Shown here piece by piece: positions 23,202 through 35,207 of a stretch of 64,000 nt of DNA (within the stretch, counting starts at the first letter, position 1; each line of letters starts with the position of its first letter). The DNA lies in contig MU270038.1 in NCBI GenBank assembly GCA_021432635.1, positions 744,001 to 808,000 of the forward strand, read 5' to 3'. The notes below the pieces were generated by a model. It saw nothing but the letters and a program-made list of their open reading frames with translations, had not been told where the DNA came from and did not search any database. The position numbers and the translations under genes are program-made. This DNA is from Thozetella sp. PMI_491. Taxonomy: Eukaryota; Ascomycota; Sordariomycetes; Chaetosphaeriales; Chaetosphaeriaceae.

Positions 23202-26200
23202 TCAAATTGGCATCAGCCCGATGGTGCTCCCATTGCTGCCAAGTCTCGAGGTGGTGCTGCCCCTCGATCGCCCGCCTGTGCTACTTCCGCTGGCCTTGCG
23301 CGCTCCCGAAGGCTTACGCTTAGCCACGCCACCTGAGCTCCTGCCCGCGCTGCTTTGTTTTCTCTTGTATGAGCCCCTCTTGCTACCTTTCCAGCCAGAT
23401 CCGCGGCCACCGCCGCCAGCGCTCTTCTTTGTCGTGGTCTGCGAATTTAGCTCCTGAAACTTGCGGTGGAAATCTTCAACGTCGGGGTCTTGATGCTGCG
23501 GCCTAGCTGACGGGCCGGAGAAGTATTTGGATGGCTCGAGATGCTCTTCCTCCTCCTCTTCTTCGTCATCCTCGCCTCCCATATCCTCGTCCGAGCTGAG
23601 GAGCTCCACTACCTCGTGCTTCCCCGAGACTGACCGACCGGTGCGATACGACACCGAAGAGGAAGAAGGCTGTTGCTTGGAACCGCCCATGATCTCTTGG
23701 TACTGCTCGTAGTGTTGCCTGACAAGGGGCACGAACTTGGCTCCAAAGCTGTCGACCTTTTCGGCATCGATTCCGGGAATCGAGCGCATCGCGCCCACCG
23801 TGGTTGTCCAACGAATTGCCATCTCGCGGAACTGCTGGTGGTTGAATAGCGGTCGCCGTAAGCTCTTCATGTTGCGCAATTCCTCCTCCAATTTCTTTGC
23901 CTCTTCAACGAACGCCTCAATGATGTCCTGATGAATTTCGTCGAGCCCGGCCTCATCGAGCCGCGAGTCCCGCGAAATAGGCGGGCCAAGTTCGTCGAGA
24001 GTCCGCTGACGACGCTTTGGTAGTCGATGATGCGGCTTGACCGGCTCGAAGGCGGGTTCCGAGTCATTGTCCTCGTCACTGATCACGAATCCGTCGTTTT
24101 CGTAACCGCTAGGATGAAGGGCGTGGCGGGGATGAACGGCTTCATCGCTTTCTTCGCCCTCATCGTCCATGATGGTTGATTCTCGACGAGCTTTTGCCAG
24201 GCGTTTCTTCGCAGTACTAGTAACGGGAGATGAGATGAACGTCGATGGCGGGGCCGGCCTCCCTGATGCTTCTTTGGAGGTCTCTTTGCCGGTGGCAACC
24301 TTTTTAGCCCGCTTCGCAGGTTGGCCAGCCCCTGCCCGACCATCCGTAGGCATCACGAGCTGCAGCTTCCGCCGGCCTGTCATGAAGGCATGCGCTGTTC
24401 TTCCAAGCTGGGGTTCACAGTTAGTGCTATCCGAGGATGGATCGGGAAGGATTTGTTTCAAACATACGACGTAGTAGGTGACGGCCATACTATACTTCAC
24501 GTTCACCCTGTTGTCCTCGTCCAGAGCGCCTTCGGCGGCTAGAGCGAGTATCATTCGCTGAACCTCGTGCGCCTTTAGCGCTTTAGCAACGCCAAAGTGT
24601 TCCAGGTCGCCGTACTCGCTCGCCTTCCGTCCCATAAGAGCATCCGCCAGTTGGCCGAGAGGCAGCTTTTCCATCACACGAATGATCTCCAGAGCTCCTT
24701 TAGCATATTGCGACAAGTCTTGGAGTTCGAAATCGCCATTAATTCGTCCGCTCTGGCAGTTGTCGCAGCCGGCGTTGCAGAGCTGTTGGTCAAACTTCTC
24801 ACCAAAATAGTGCATTATCTCGACGCGGCGGCAGACATTGCGGTTCTCGCAAAAAGTCACCATTCTGTTAAGCATGTCCAGCTGCCTTTCCACCTGCTGC
24901 GGGCTGCCGCTAGCCTCCTTCCCGCCGTCTTTGATCATTCGCCGAAGGCTCTGGACGTCGGCATAGCAGAAGTAGAGATAGCAGTCAGAAGGTTTCCCAT
25001 CGCGACCGGCCCGGCCCGTCTCCTGATAGTATCCTTCTAGACTCTTAGGCAGGTGCTGATGGATAACGTAGCGAACGTTCGGCTTGTCGATACCCATTCC
25101 GAAGGCAATGGTGGCAACCACAACCTTGATTTTACCGGCCTGCCAGTCCTTCTGGACTTGGGCTTTGACTTCGGGCTCTAGCGAGGCGTGGTAGTGCTGG
25201 GCCTTGATGCGATGGCCTCGAAGCTTCTCGGCAATCTTTTCGGCCGACTTGCGCGATAAAGTATATATGATGCCCGTTTGCCCATTGTACTTCTCATGAA
25301 TCATCTCGGCAATCTTGTCAATCACAAATTTCCCCTCTTTCTGCCTGACTTCGTAGTACAGATTGGTTCTGTTGAAGCTCTGGGAGAAAACCTCACAACC
25401 ATCCATGCCGAGGTTATGTTTGACATCCATTATGACGTTTTCGGTTGCGGTGGCCGTCAGAGCTATTATGGGCACTCCGGGGAACTGACGTCGAACCTCG
25501 CCCAGAGCCTTGTAGTCGGGACGGAAGTCGTGGCCCCATTGACTGACGCAGTGTGCCTCGTCGATAACCATGCGAGCAAACTTGCCCTTCCGGTGCAGCT
25601 TCTTGAGCCCGTTGATAAAGGCTTGGCTCTTTCCAAGCATCTCCGGGGTAACGTAGAGAAGCTGGATGTAATTCTCGGGGAAGTCGTGATCAAACTGCGA
25701 CATGGCATGAGTGCGAGCCGCTGGGTTCATGTCGCCATTAAAGGACAGAGCAACGATGTTGAGAGCTGCCAGGTGATCGACTTGATCTTGCATCAGGCTG
25801 AGTAGCGGAGAAATAACAACAGTGACACCTCTCGTCTTCCCGCTATTGATCACAGCTGGCAGTTGGTAGCAGAGCGACTTGCCGCCTCCAGTGGGCATGA
25901 GGACGAACGCATCTTTGCCAGCCAACGTGGCATTGATCGCCTCGAGCTGGTTGTGTCTGAAACCCGACATCCTGAACCGATCCTTGAGTGCACGCCGAAC
26001 GTCGCTGGACCAAGCATGTTTCATCAACTCAGGAGGTATTGACGCCTTTGCCTGCGAGGACGAGACCTTTTTTGCGGCAGCCCCTGCTTTGGGTTTCGCA
26101 CTGTTTCCTGATGCCTCGACGAGCACGGGACGGGAGGCTCGCGGCGCACTCGAGGCTTTCTCAAAATGCTCGGCAGCGGCCAGGAGCTCGTCTTCGTCAC

Positions 26201-28487
26201 TGAAGTCGGCAAAGTCATCAGCGCATGGCAACTGCTTTGTGTATGATCTCGGCTTTGGATTATCCATTGCCGGGAACGGATCATCGTCATCGAACAAAGA
26301 ATCGTCGTCAAGATCGATCGGTGTTCGGCTGTTCGGTGCCCACTGGTGACTTGGCTTGGCGGGTCTCGTGTCTGGTTGTCGGGCCCTAGGGAATGAGACT
26401 GGCGGTGGCGGTGGCGGCATACCGCTGTCACCTTCGCGGCAGCGGGAAGATGGTTGGCTGTGCTCCGACAGCTGGGTTTGGAGCACAACCTGAGAGGGAC
26501 GCTCCGGGATGAGTGTGTTCTCTCGGGAGAGCGGTGGGACTTGGCGAGGGACTTGGGTAGCTTTGACAATCGGAGGTGGTGTGTCTGGCGCTGCCATCGA
26601 GTCGTCCGCATCCTTCAAAAAGTCGAGGTCATCCACGCCAGCCCCAACCAGCTTCTTTAGCAGCTCGTGCTCTTGTGTCCGAATCTTTTCGTTTAGCTCC
26701 TCGATCTTGTTCTCATCCTCTGTCGTATCAAGACCTTCGGCAAAAGCCTCATCCATTGCCATAAGGAGGACATCCCTGTCTGTTTGCAGCCCTTTCAGCT
26801 TGTCGTGCTCTGTCAACACGGCCTCGAGAGCCCTCTTCTGGATGAGAAGCTGGTCTCTATCCTTCTTCACCTTGTCGATCTGCTCCTTAGACCCACCCTC
26901 ACGGACATACCGAACGTATTCGTTTCTCTTGGACTGAAACTCCTGATCCACTAGCCCGATCTTGCTATCGATAATGCCTCGATTTCGCAAGAAGAGGCCC
27001 AGAACATGCTTGCTGCGCTCTACCTCGGAGTTCTCGGAGCTCTGGGATTCCTTCTCGGTATTTTTTGGTGGCTGGCCCAGGGAGCTCGTGGCATTTTCAT
27101 GGGATCCAGCCGGAACAGATTTGAGCCTTTCGGGGGTGGGCTGTACAGCTGGCCGTCGAGGTTTTGACGGCGTTTCCAATGCCAATAGGACGTCATCCAG
27201 ATCCATCTCTTCGGTTGTAGTTCCTACGGTATTCACCCCACCGGGTCGGGCTCCTGACGATGTCGCAATTGTCACCATGGACGCATGGTGTGTGGGAGGT
27301 GTCATGAAGGTGTCATCATCGGAGTCGAGGACAATATCGCTCCGGCGAGATTTCCTAGCCCTTCTACTGCCGGACCTTGAGGCTAAAGACAGCTGATCAT
27401 GTGCACCATGCGCCTTGGTCGGAGTGATGTCTAGTCTCCGCTTGCGACTGGACGTTGGAGATCTAGGTATCATACTAACCGTCGGAAGCGGCCTTGCTTG
27501 GTCACCGGATGCTTCCTGGTCTGTGGACATGGGCACGCTATGAGAACTGCCCGCTCTTCGAATCCGAGTCTCCGTCGTGCTAATGGTCTGCGTCACGGTC
27601 CTCTGCTCAATAACTGAGCTTTCCGTCGCATTTTGACGCGATTTAGGCTCCAGTGGGATCTTTCGGCTTAGGGAGGATGAGGGAGGAGGTTTCAATGCCG
27701 AATTCGGCAGCGCCGGGGTTGAAATGATGTCGTAAATATCTGGGAAGTCGTCCTCCTCGCAATTTATGTCGATTTTCCGCCCAGGTGTCTTCGTTCCAGC
27801 CGGAAGGTCGATACTTTCACTGCTCTTTCGCTTCTTGCCCCGCTTCGAGCCCATCTGCTGCTGCAGAGAGCCACCGTCCCGCCCCAAAAAGGTCGGACCT
27901 CCAAGCGGGGGGAGATCATCGTCGTGGGTCAAGTCCACAGCATCCGAGAATACATCGTCAAGCTCAGAAAGATCAGGCGTTGAAACTGGCGAAAAGGCCC
28001 GCCGGCTTTGTAGGGCGGACTCAGTCGGCTTCCTAGTAGAAGATGTCGCAGGCTCTGGGGTATTGGTAGTAAGGGAGGCCGAGTACAGTCGCGCGAGCGG
28101 ACCGGTCCCTGTGGTGGAAGCAGGAGTGAGGAGCTGCTGCTGCTGCTGCTGTTTGTTGACCAGCGATGGCCTCTTCGACTTGGTGCTCAACGCAAGTCTC
28201 GCCATGTCCTCGTCCCCGCTCGGCGCCTCCGTGTTGCTCTCCGGCTGCTTGTCTCGAGACGGTCTCGCATGGGGTTGGCTCGTCGCGGCTGGTGGTTTCG
28301 GAGGCTGGGCTCGGCCCGGGGCATTTATCTGTAGAAGAAATTCGCCTTCTCGGCCTTGGGGCGGGGTTCCCGACGACAGTTGCGAGTTGTCAGGGTCTGC
28401 TGGGGGCAAATCAGGCCCGACAGGTCGTGAGAGAGCAACGTTCCGCAGCAACCAAGTGAGGTGATCGTCGAGGTTGTTGCGAGTCAT
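23202..28487 (-). CDS. qde-3: RecQ-family DNA helicase (QDE-3/Sgs1/BLM type)
   Basis: ATP-dependent 3'-5' DNA helicase acting in recombination and replication-fork repair. The Neurospora orthologue QDE-3 also acts in quelling. The frame has 1761 codons. I infer a 60-nt intron at 24408-24467 (GTATGT, CACTAACTG branch, CCCCAG) because splicing restores the sequence [11 protein letters not shown], giving 1741 residues. Order: disordered N-terminus with a Gln run (about 113); a coiled segment at about 480-570; helicase core with Walker [11 protein letters not shown] (about 863), DEAH box [16 protein letters not shown] (about 975) and motif [17 protein letters not shown] (about 1150); RQC zinc cysteines [10 protein letters not shown]...CNAGCDNC (about 1216-1245); HRDC domain at about 1500-1575; and a basic Gly/Ser/Lys tail suited to nuclear localisation and DNA binding. 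An acidic run (EEEEEEEE) precedes the tail. The N-terminus [14 protein letters not shown] is typical of fungal members. The gene looks intact. Confidence 0.93.
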   Translation of the reverse strand: MTRNNLDDHLTWLLRNVALSRPVGPDLPPADPDNSQLSSGTPPQGREGEFLLQINAPGRAQPPKPPAATSQPHARPSRDKQPESNTEAPSGDEDMARLALSTKSKRPSLVNKQQQQQQLLTPASTTGTGPLARLYSASLTTNTPEPATSSTRKPTESALQSRRAFSPVSTPDLSELDDVFSDAVDLTHDDDLPPLGGPTFLGRDGGSLQQQMGSKRGKKRKSSESIDLPAGTKTPGRKIDINCEEDDFPDIYDIISTPALPNSALKPPPSSSLSRKIPLEPKSRQNATESSVIEQRTVTQTISTTETRIRRAGSSHSVPMSTDQEASGDQARPLPTVSMIPRSPTSSRKRRLDITPTKAHGAHDQLSLASRSGSRRARKSRRSDIVLDSDDDTFMTPPTHHASMVTIATSSGARPGGVNTVGTTTEEMDLDDVLLALETPSKPRRPAVQPTPERLKSVPAGSHENATSSLGQPPKNTEKESQSSENSEVERSKHVLGLFLRNRGIIDSKIGLVDQEFQSKRNEYVRYVREGGSKEQIDKVKKDRDQLLIQKRALEAVLTEHDKLKGLQTDRDVLLMAMDEAFAEGLDTTEDENKIEELNEKIRTQEHELLKKLVGAGVDDLDFLKDADDSMAAPDTPPPIVKATQVPRQVPPLSRENTLIPERPSQVVLQTQLSEHSQPSSRCREGDSGMPPPPPPVSFPRARQPDTRPAKPSHQWAPNSRTPIDLDDDSLFDDDDPFPAMDNPKPRSYTKQLPCADDFADFSDEDELLAAAEHFEKASSAPRASRPVLVEASGNSAKPKAGAAAKKVSSSQAKASIPPELMKHAWSSDVRRALKDRFRMSGFRHNQLEAINATLAGKDAFVLMPTGGGKSLCYQLPAVINSGKTRGVTVVISPLLSLMQDQVDHLAALNIVALSFNGDMNPAARTHAMSQFDHDFPENYIQLLYVTPEMLGKSQAFINGLKKLHRKGKFARMVIDEAHCVSQWGHDFRPDYKALGEVRRQFPGVPIIALTATATENVIMDVKHNLGMDGCEVFSQSFNRTNLYYEVRQKEGKFVIDKIAEMIHEKYNGQTGIIYTLSRKSAEKIAEKLRGHRIKAQHYHASLEPEVKAQVQKDWQAGKIKVVVATIAFGMGIDKPNVRYVIHQHLPKSLEGYYQETGRAGRDGKPSDCYLYFCYADVQSLRRMIKDGGKEASGSPQQVERQLDMLNRMVTFCENRNVCRRVEIMHYFGEKFDQQLCNAGCDNCQSGRINGDFELQDLSQYAKGALEIIRVMEKLPLGQLADALMGRKASEYGDLEHFGVAKALKAHEVQRMILALAAEGALDEDNRVNVKYSMAVTYYVVCLKQILPDPSSDSTNCEPQLGRTAHAFMTGRRKLQLVMPTDGRAGAGQPAKRAKKVATGKETSKEASGRPAPPSTFISSPVTSTAKKRLAKARRESTIMDDEGEESDEAVHPRHALHPSGYENDGFVISDEDNDSEPAFEPVKPHHRLPKRRQRTLDELGPPISRDSRLDEAGLDEIHQDIIEAFVEEAKKLEEELRNMKSLRRPLFNHQQFREMAIRWTTTVGAMRSIPGIDAEKVDSFGAKFVPLVRQHYEQYQEIMGGSKQQPSSSSVSYRTGRSVSGKHEVVELLSSDEDMGGEDDEEEEEEEHLEPSKYFSGPSARPQHQDPDVEDFHRKFQELNSQTTTKKSAGGGGRGSGWKGSKRGSYKRKQSSAGRSSGGVAKRKPSGARKASGSSTGGRSRGSTTSRLGSNGSTIGLMPI
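24408..24467 (-). other. Probable in-frame 60-nt intron in the RecQ gene
   Basis: On the minus strand the segment begins GTATGT, has CACTAACTG as a branch site about 15 nt before its end, and ends CCCCAG. It is 60 nt long and contains no stop, so the reading frame stays open whether it is spliced or kept. Removal joins YYV to LGRTAHAF between the RQC and HRDC domains. Confidence 0.75.
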
Positions 28488-29093
28488 GAAGTCGGGTTGG
28501 AACCACAGTTCCCATTATCGACCGCGTGCATTTGGTTTATTCTCGATCAATTGACTCCTGTTGGCGAGCTTCCAGCGGTGGGTGTTGTTTGCCGTAGTGG
28601 GGAGCATCCGCCCAAGGCGCGTCGTAGCCTAGTGCTCTATGGATCACGCGTCGTCAGGTGCCTCGGTGGTCCGTGCGTTATATACCGGCCCCACTGCCCT
28701 TTCCGCATACGCGAGTTCAATCAATTTAAGCTTCTGCTCTCTGATAGAAGAATGTGTACAAAACTGCAAAAATCGCGGTAGGAGAGCCATTCCTCTTATA
28801 CCGACTCTCCTCAAGCCCGAGTTAGATTTCTGTAAAAGTCCTCTTCGAAAGCCAACGAGTCAAACCTCTTGGAAGGATAGGCAGCGAACAGGGGACGAAA
28901 TATCATCAATACAGTGATTATTATTATTATTTACTTCAAAAACGTATACTGGGGGTATAGATATTAACAATAGATATAACTTTTTCCTATGCCTTTCAAC
29001 GCCATGCCGTCTTATCCAGGGCCTGCAGTTGTCGCGTGCCCTTCCTCTCTAGGTCATTAGTCGTGAGTCAATCGCAAGTCATTCCCACTTTGC
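28488..29093. other. Spacer between two minus-strand genes
   Basis: About 600 bases upstream of the RecQ start and downstream of the DUF1275 stop. It includes a short (ATT)n tract at 28915-28933 and AT-rich sequence to about 28990. This should hold the RecQ promoter and the DUF1275 3' end. No gene seen. Confidence 0.5.
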
Positions 29094-30065
29094 CTATACC
29101 GCATCCGATGCATCGGCTACCTTCGTCTGCTCGGAGCTGTTGAAGAAATACATGATTGTCACGATGAATTTTCCAGCCGCAGACACGGCAATGGCGACAG
29201 GAGATCCGGCTGTCTTATAGATGCCGGCACCTGCGAGTGCACCAAGGGCGAGAACGGCCAGGAAGGCGACGCGACGGCTGCGGGGTCTGTTGTTGGCGAC
29301 AAACAGCTTCTTGTCGATAAGGAGGTCCACCCACGCCGCAGTGGCCATGGCGGTGCTGATCTCGGTCATGGCCATGGATCGGGACTGGACGACCTGGGAG
29401 CCCGATGCGAAGGCGAGCAAGCTGACGACGATGACAGCTACAGTGCCCCGATCCTCGGTGCCGTAGACGTGCTGGACAGCTGCGGCAGCGAAGACGAGAG
29501 CGGTTTGGATGAAATTGCAGAAGATGAGCCAGAGGCGACAGCGGGCGCCGATGATGTGGCTTAGCTGCCCGGTCAGCCAACCGCCGGCCAAGAAGAAGCC
29601 CAGAGCGGCGCCGATGTTGGCCGTGATGAAGGACTCGCCGTTCAGTTCTGGCAGAATGATGGCCAGCATCAGGAAGACGGTGTTGCCAGTCTGGTTCGAG
29701 GCGAAGCAGTGATAGTCGGGGAAGGAGACGGCATCTGTGGAGAAGCACTCTGTTAGCATTGATACCGAGAAACGCATTCAACCTATCAGGAAAACAAGCC
29801 CGCGGGGGCATTGTGGCTAGAGACGAGGCGAGGTCGAACCTAGAAGTTACTAACCTTGTATGCCAGTACAGAACGTCAGCAGCAACAGCTCGAGTTCAAC
29901 AAAAGACCCAGGTCTGACTGGCGCGGTGAGGTGGTTCCATGCCCGCGAAGAAAACGACTCGGAATCCGAAGCGGGTAGCGGCGGGCGGGTGTCGCCGTGT
30001 CTCTCGTTTGTATCAAGAGATTTCTCGGACGGTAGAGGCCCGGTGGCTAGGGATGACGACGACAT
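29094..30065 (-). CDS. DUF1275 (YoaK-like) membrane protein, 2 exons
   Basis: Predicted 283-residue multi-pass membrane protein of the DUF1275/YoaK family, whose transport role and substrate are not established. Exon 1 is 29855-30065 and exon 2 is 29094-29734. The 120-nt intron begins GTTAGT, has ATGCTAACAG near its end and closes TCCACAG. Splicing yields the family hallmark CTGIQDAVSFPDYHCFASNQTGNTVFL. The N-terminal 50 residues are hydrophilic. About six hydrophobic segments follow (ELELLLLTFCTGI, GNTVFLMLAIIL, IGAALGFFLAGGWL, LIFCNFIQTALVFAAAA, VAVIVVSLLAFASG, VAFLAVLALGALAGAGIY, AIAVSAAGKFIVTIMYFF). I chose the ATG at 30065 because the codon four positions upstream is TTG. It is divergent from the nitrate transporter across 3.5 kb, too far to infer co-regulation. 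Confidence 0.85.
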
Positions 30066-33000
30066 GATGGAATGCAATAACGTGTTTCAACTTTGATAAG
30101 AGAAGATAGTGATCGCAGCAATAATCCTATCAGGTTCAAAACAATGTGCCGGGCAGACTGGATTGGCTTCAGAAACACATCATACCCTCAGCAGTCGTCA
30201 AGTACAAACTCGGGGGGAGGATGCACTTTAATGGGCCTATAACACTCTTACCCACCGCCCCCTTAGTCCTCGCCAAGCAGAGTTTTCGGGCCCCGGATGT
30301 ATCATAGTGTCTTAGCTCGTTGCGCCGCAAACACATTCCCGACTGTATCCACGCCGACTGCCGAGTGGAGGCAGACCCATTCCTCACGCCGCCACCATAG
30401 TAGTACGGCGCCGCTTCGCCGCATTGTACGTATTGTTGGTATCTTTTCATCCACTCGGAATGCATCGCAGGCAAGCCTGGGTGTCATTAACGAAGCGAGC
30501 TTTCCCGAATCCAGGTTCCTGGTTCCAAAAAACGGCACGTCTTAGCCGGGCCGCCCTGGCGGTAACGCCTAAACGCTCCAGATAGCATTGGGCATTGGGC
30601 TTCTCACCCCTGCTGCTGCAGGACGAATCCCTGTTGGGCAATGGAAGCCGGTTCCAACTCCTGGCCGGTCCAGGAGTGCGAAGTCTGCTCCGTAGCATCG
30701 AGCCGGGCCGTAAAAGTGGGTCTACCCGGACGGCACCGACAGCCGCTCCGGGTGGATATCTACCTCTAATTGGTTGAATCGAACCGGATTGCCGAGACCG
30801 ACAGCCGCGCAGCCGTGCCTAAGCGTATCCCGTTTTGCTCTGCTCAAAGACTGTTGTGACACCAAGAGTCGAGAGACGAGTTGTTTCTCGCACGTTCCAG
30901 ATCCTCTGGCCCTCTGGAGAGGCACCACCACTGCTGGGCGAAAATGCAGGTTCATGCTCCCAACTTCAATACCAACCACCTCATGGCTCTTGGGGCAACA
31001 TTCAGGGGCATACCATTCGTAGCAAGCCGGCCCCCAGTGTTCGGCATTCGAACGCGCTTCCCATCTTTCGATAGTCTGACCTCGGGGTGTTAGTCGAGGA
31101 TCAAACAGTTGAAGGCTTTCCGTTGATCCACCGTTTCACTCGAATGAACCTCAATCTTCCGAAGCAGCTTCGAGTACGTCCTCAGTGATGGATCCTCACA
31201 CCTCGAGATCACGCCTCGTACGTCGTTAGGAGAGGCGGTCGATCTGCTGGGGCTCAAATCAATCCTTAGTCAAGAATGTTAAGACGACACCCGAAGACCA
31301 GAATTGCCTCCAACAAAGAGGGAGTGCGGTTGAAATATACTCAACTGCTCCCACGGTCATCCCGCGCTGTAAGGCTTGCGGCTCATCACGCGAAATGGTC
31401 CCTGAACATCACCGTGCTGGGACGTTGACGCTCACCAATCCCGTTTCTGCAAAGTACGTAATTATAGAGGGATCGTACGGGGCGGTCTAGAACATTGCGG
31501 GGGTAAAAAGTTGGGGCAAAGTGCCGGGCTGCATGTCCCGAGCACCACATGGACCACTAAACATATCTGCAGTTATGGCCGTAGAATATGTGACCTCAAG
31601 CGAGTGGAAATCAGCTCGAGATCGGAGGACTGCAGGAGTGCGGATGCGTGGAGGTCCGAGAGGAAGAGTCGTTGGCGAATATTCTTGTATCGGCCGAGGT
31701 GCGCGACACGGGCGAATGCGCCCAGGATCCGAGGCTGCGGCCTGCAATCCGAAAGCTTGGAAGTCCCCCGAAGTCTCGAGGTACTACAGTCCAGGTTTAA
31801 TGCAACACGTGCTGTGCAGGCTTGGCTGGGTAGTGACTGTAGTAGGTAGCAAGTACAGTATAGGGAGACCTGGCGTGGCGTGGGGGTCATGCTTATTTAA
31901 GCCGCCGACGATAGGGCAGGCGCTTGACCAATTTCTGTTTCTCAAGTGGCGCTTGGCCCTTGCCAGGCGTATCGATGGGCTAGGCGACGACATCTCTTCC
32001 ACAAATCCTTCAATGTACGAGGAGCGAAATGACCGGCTACAGCCCTTGATTCATTGCGCTTCAAGGCGGTGCCGTTTCAAGCCATCTGCGGCCCACGGCT
32101 GGCTCCTTCTTAATCGAGGAAGTATTTCCCGTCTCGCCGACAGCCGTTGATCGACGCAGCCGTGAAAAGAGGCGGCGCTGGCCAGACGTTAAGCAGAAGA
32201 GGCACGCACGTCGAGCAGCAAGCTTGGCCCAACCAGAGGTCGTTCGCTCGCCCGTCCGCACTGCTGCACCGACTATCAACCAGTGCTGATCCCCGATTTT
32301 GGGCCCTGCGTATTGGTTGCGAGACGCGGTAGGTCCATGAAGGGACCTTTTGGCCGCGCCTCGCAGTCCTTATCTCTAGCTGTGGGTCTCGTCCTCCTGA
32401 CACAAGAGACAGGCAAAGATAAGACGACCCTGTCTGCCTTTCTGCCGCTCTTTGAAGGCCCAATGAGAATCCCAGCATTGAGCATCCGATAAGCTTGGAA
32501 CTGGAAGACCCGCCCTTGCCTGGGGGAGGGGAGAGCCCGGGGCTAGCTTACGAGCTACGATCGAAGCATGCAGACGGCGAACGACGAGGAGCACAAGTCT
32601 ACTCCCTAAACGCCCACGGCCATCTCGAGCGTCAGCGGCGTGCCATCTACCTGGTGCGTTCCTTCGCGAGCCGTCTCCGACAGGGTCGCCGAGGAGAGCG
32701 AGCAGGGAACACGCAGAATAGCTGCTACCTACTCTCGCGACGCTGCCGAGCTTTCGGTCGCGGGCAGCCCTCCCAGCTGCCCCCATTTGCAGGTACATGC
32801 AAAACCCCCAACCTGTCTTCCCCGACAGGACCAACAAGAGTGCCAATATATTGCAGAAATTTCCCACGGGGCCAGGGGGGGACCTCGTCTTTGTTGGTAC
32901 CACGTCGAACAACTACCGCGGGGGCGAGCTTGAGACTTTTCGCACCAGTTTTGCACGCGCAAGACATCTCAGCTCCGCCGCTTTCCAACTTCTACTGGAC

Positions 33001-33560
33001 TTCCGAACAACTCCTCGGAAGCCAAAAAGCCAGATCCACCGCGGCATCCCGCCTGTTAGGGCCGACCTCTATCTTCGCCTAAGCTCGTTGGGCTGCTTGC
33101 CGTCGTCAAGACCTAGCCTCCTCTCATCCCGCCCCAGCCTTCCGGTGTGGCACCCGTCCCAGGGTGGCTCTGGATGCACAAGGGCGCCCCCAGGACGGTA
33201 CACAAGCTGGGTTCCCCACCAAGGAGGCTATTGATAGTCCCCGGATACGCTCAATCCTGGTTTGGCGTGTAGTCATGGTATTCACATTCCGGAGATGCTT
33301 CGACTGGGGAGAAATCACGCTAATCTACTGGAAGCTTGGATGTGATTCCTATATCTTATAAGACCAACGTATTTGCGATTGACCTCCCCGGCACTGCAGA
33401 CAGAGGTTCACAGAGGCAAGACCCCCCGACCCCTTAATCATCTTCCGTCGAGACGGCAGCAAGAGCCAAGGCTACGCCTTTCCGTCCGACTCTGTCTACA
33501 CATCTACTGGAACTTCCCAGCGTCAGCCTCCCAGGTTTTTTCTACACCACGCCGTCCAGC
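30066..33560. other. Divergent 3.5-kb spacer, no supported gene
   Basis: Lies between the starts of the DUF1275 gene (minus) and the nitrate transporter (plus). Frames of up to about 200 codons occur on both strands around 31.5-33.1 kb, but they overlap each other, are rich in Arg/Gly/Ser and show no family resemblance. The part nearest the transporter carries paired GATA sites (listed separately). Confidence 0.45.
33233..33247 (+). promoter_or_regulatory. Paired GATA sites upstream of the nitrate transporter
   Basis: GATA occurs at 33233-33236 and at 33244-33247, about 315-330 bases before the transporter start codon, with a further inverted copy (TATC) at 33352-33355. The nitrogen regulators NIT2/AreA are known to bind closely spaced GATA pairs in nitrate-assimilation promoters. 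The sites are seen; their use here is inferred, and GATA is a common tetramer. Confidence 0.35.
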
Positions 33561-35207
33561 ATGGGTTTCAAAATAACGAGCCTCTGGGGTGCCCCAGAGG
33601 TCAACCCAATCAACCGGAAGGCCCGGTCTGTCCCTTTCCTGAACCCCGTAAACATGTACGGGCGCGTCTTCTTCTTCTCTTGGTTCGGCTTCATGATCGC
33701 CTTCTGGGCGTGGTACACCTTCCCGCCTCTGGTAAGCCAATCACGTCGGTCATGCTGGTTGGACGCGCGCTGACCCCTCGTTCCCCTCAGTTGACTGCTA
33801 CCATCAAGCAAGACCTGCACCTTTCCGCCCCCGAAGTAGCCAACTCTAACATTGTGTCGCTGGTGGCCACGTACGTTGCATCTCCAACCCAGCCTCTGGC
33901 GCTCCGTCCTAACCAGTCCAAGCCTCGCTGTCCGCGCCGTCGCCGGTCCGCTCTGTGACCAATACGGTCCCCGAAAAGTCTTTGCCGGTACACTGCTGAT
34001 TGGTGCCATTCCTATCGGCCTGGCACCTCTCGTCACTAGCGCCAACGGCCTCTATGCCAGCCGCTTCTTCATCGGCATCCTCGGAGGCTCTTTCGTTCCC
34101 TGCCAAGTCTGGTCGACTGGATTCTTTGACAAGAATGTTGTAGGCACTGCCAACGCCTTCACCGGCGGCTTTGGCAATGCCGGTGGTGGTATCACCTACT
34201 TCATCATGCCCGCTGTCTACGATTCCTTTGTCTCCAGGGGCTATGCTCCCGGCCCAGCATGGCGACTCACCTTCATCGTCCCTTTGATCATGGTCATATT
34301 CTGTGGCATTAGCCTGTTGCTCCTGTGCCCCGACACGCCCGACGGGAAGTGGAGCGAGAGGGTGCTCCATGCGCAGCAGAACCTCCAGGCCCATTCCGTC
34401 GGTGGCGGCGGCGTCGTCGAGGTCCCGGGGGCGATTACTGACAAGGCTTCGTCGGAAGGCGATAAGTCCAGCAACACGGACGAAAAGAAATCACACCACC
34501 CTGACTACGACCACGAGGCCGTGATGACCCAGGACGACATGATACAGACTGCCGAGGGCGAGATCATCCAGAAGCCGACTCTCAAGGAAGCTCTACCGGT
34601 GCTCGCTAGCCCCCAGACCATCTTCCACATCCTGACTTACATGTGCTCGTTCGGCGGCGAGCTGGCCATCAACTCAATCTTAGCGAGCTACTACGTCAAA
34701 AACTTCCCCACACTGACGCAGACACAGGCTGCCAACTGGGCCGCCATGTTTGGTTTCCTCAACTTCATCACCCGTCCCACCGGCGGTATAGTAAGCGACC
34801 TGCTTTACAATTACTGCGGCAAGAATCTTTGGTACAAGAAGGCCTGGATCACAACCTGCGGCGTCCTTACCGGTGCCATCCTCATCCTCATCGGCCAGCT
34901 CGACCCTCACAACCAGTCTACCCTTTTTGGACTGGTTGCTTTCATGGCCATCTTCCACGAGGCCGGAAATGGCGCTAACTTCGCCCTGGTCCCCCACGTT
35001 CACCCCTTCGCCAACGGCATTCTGTCTGGGCTTACTGGGGCGGGCGGAAACCTGGGCGGCGTCATCTTTGCCATCATCTTTCGTTTTATGGATAACGGCA
35101 CGAACTACGCGAAAGCCTTGTGGGTTATTGGTATCATCCACATCAGCGTCAACTTGGCGGTGTCTTGGATTCCTCCTTTGCCCAAGGGCCAGGTCGGTGG
35201 TCACTGA
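33561..35207 (+). CDS. nit-10: High-affinity nitrate transporter (NRT2/NNP family, MFS), 3 exons
   Basis: Plasma-membrane nitrate/nitrite-proton symporter of the major facilitator superfamily, orthologous in type to Neurospora NIT-10 and Aspergillus CrnA/NrtA. Exons are 33561-33731, 33791-33870 and 33923-35207, giving 511 residues, close to the usual 500-510. The second intron is 52 nt, begins GTACGT and ends in an AAG acceptor; splicing yields [23 protein letters not shown], including the MFS loop motif. The N-terminus [15 protein letters not shown], the nitrate signature [12 protein letters not shown] and the second Gly-rich signature [13 protein letters not shown] are all present. The hydrophilic loop between helices 6 and 7, about 90 residues ([19 protein letters not shown]), is characteristic of fungal members. 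Nitrate reductase and nitrite reductase genes are not in this window, so the gene is not in a tight cluster here. Regulation by nitrogen status is expected for the family. Confidence 0.93.

Noticed and set aside
31521-32150. Plus-strand frame of 209 codons in the DUF1275-transporter spacer
   Set aside because: No domain, odd composition, and overlapping frames on the opposite strand; no intron or start context supports it.
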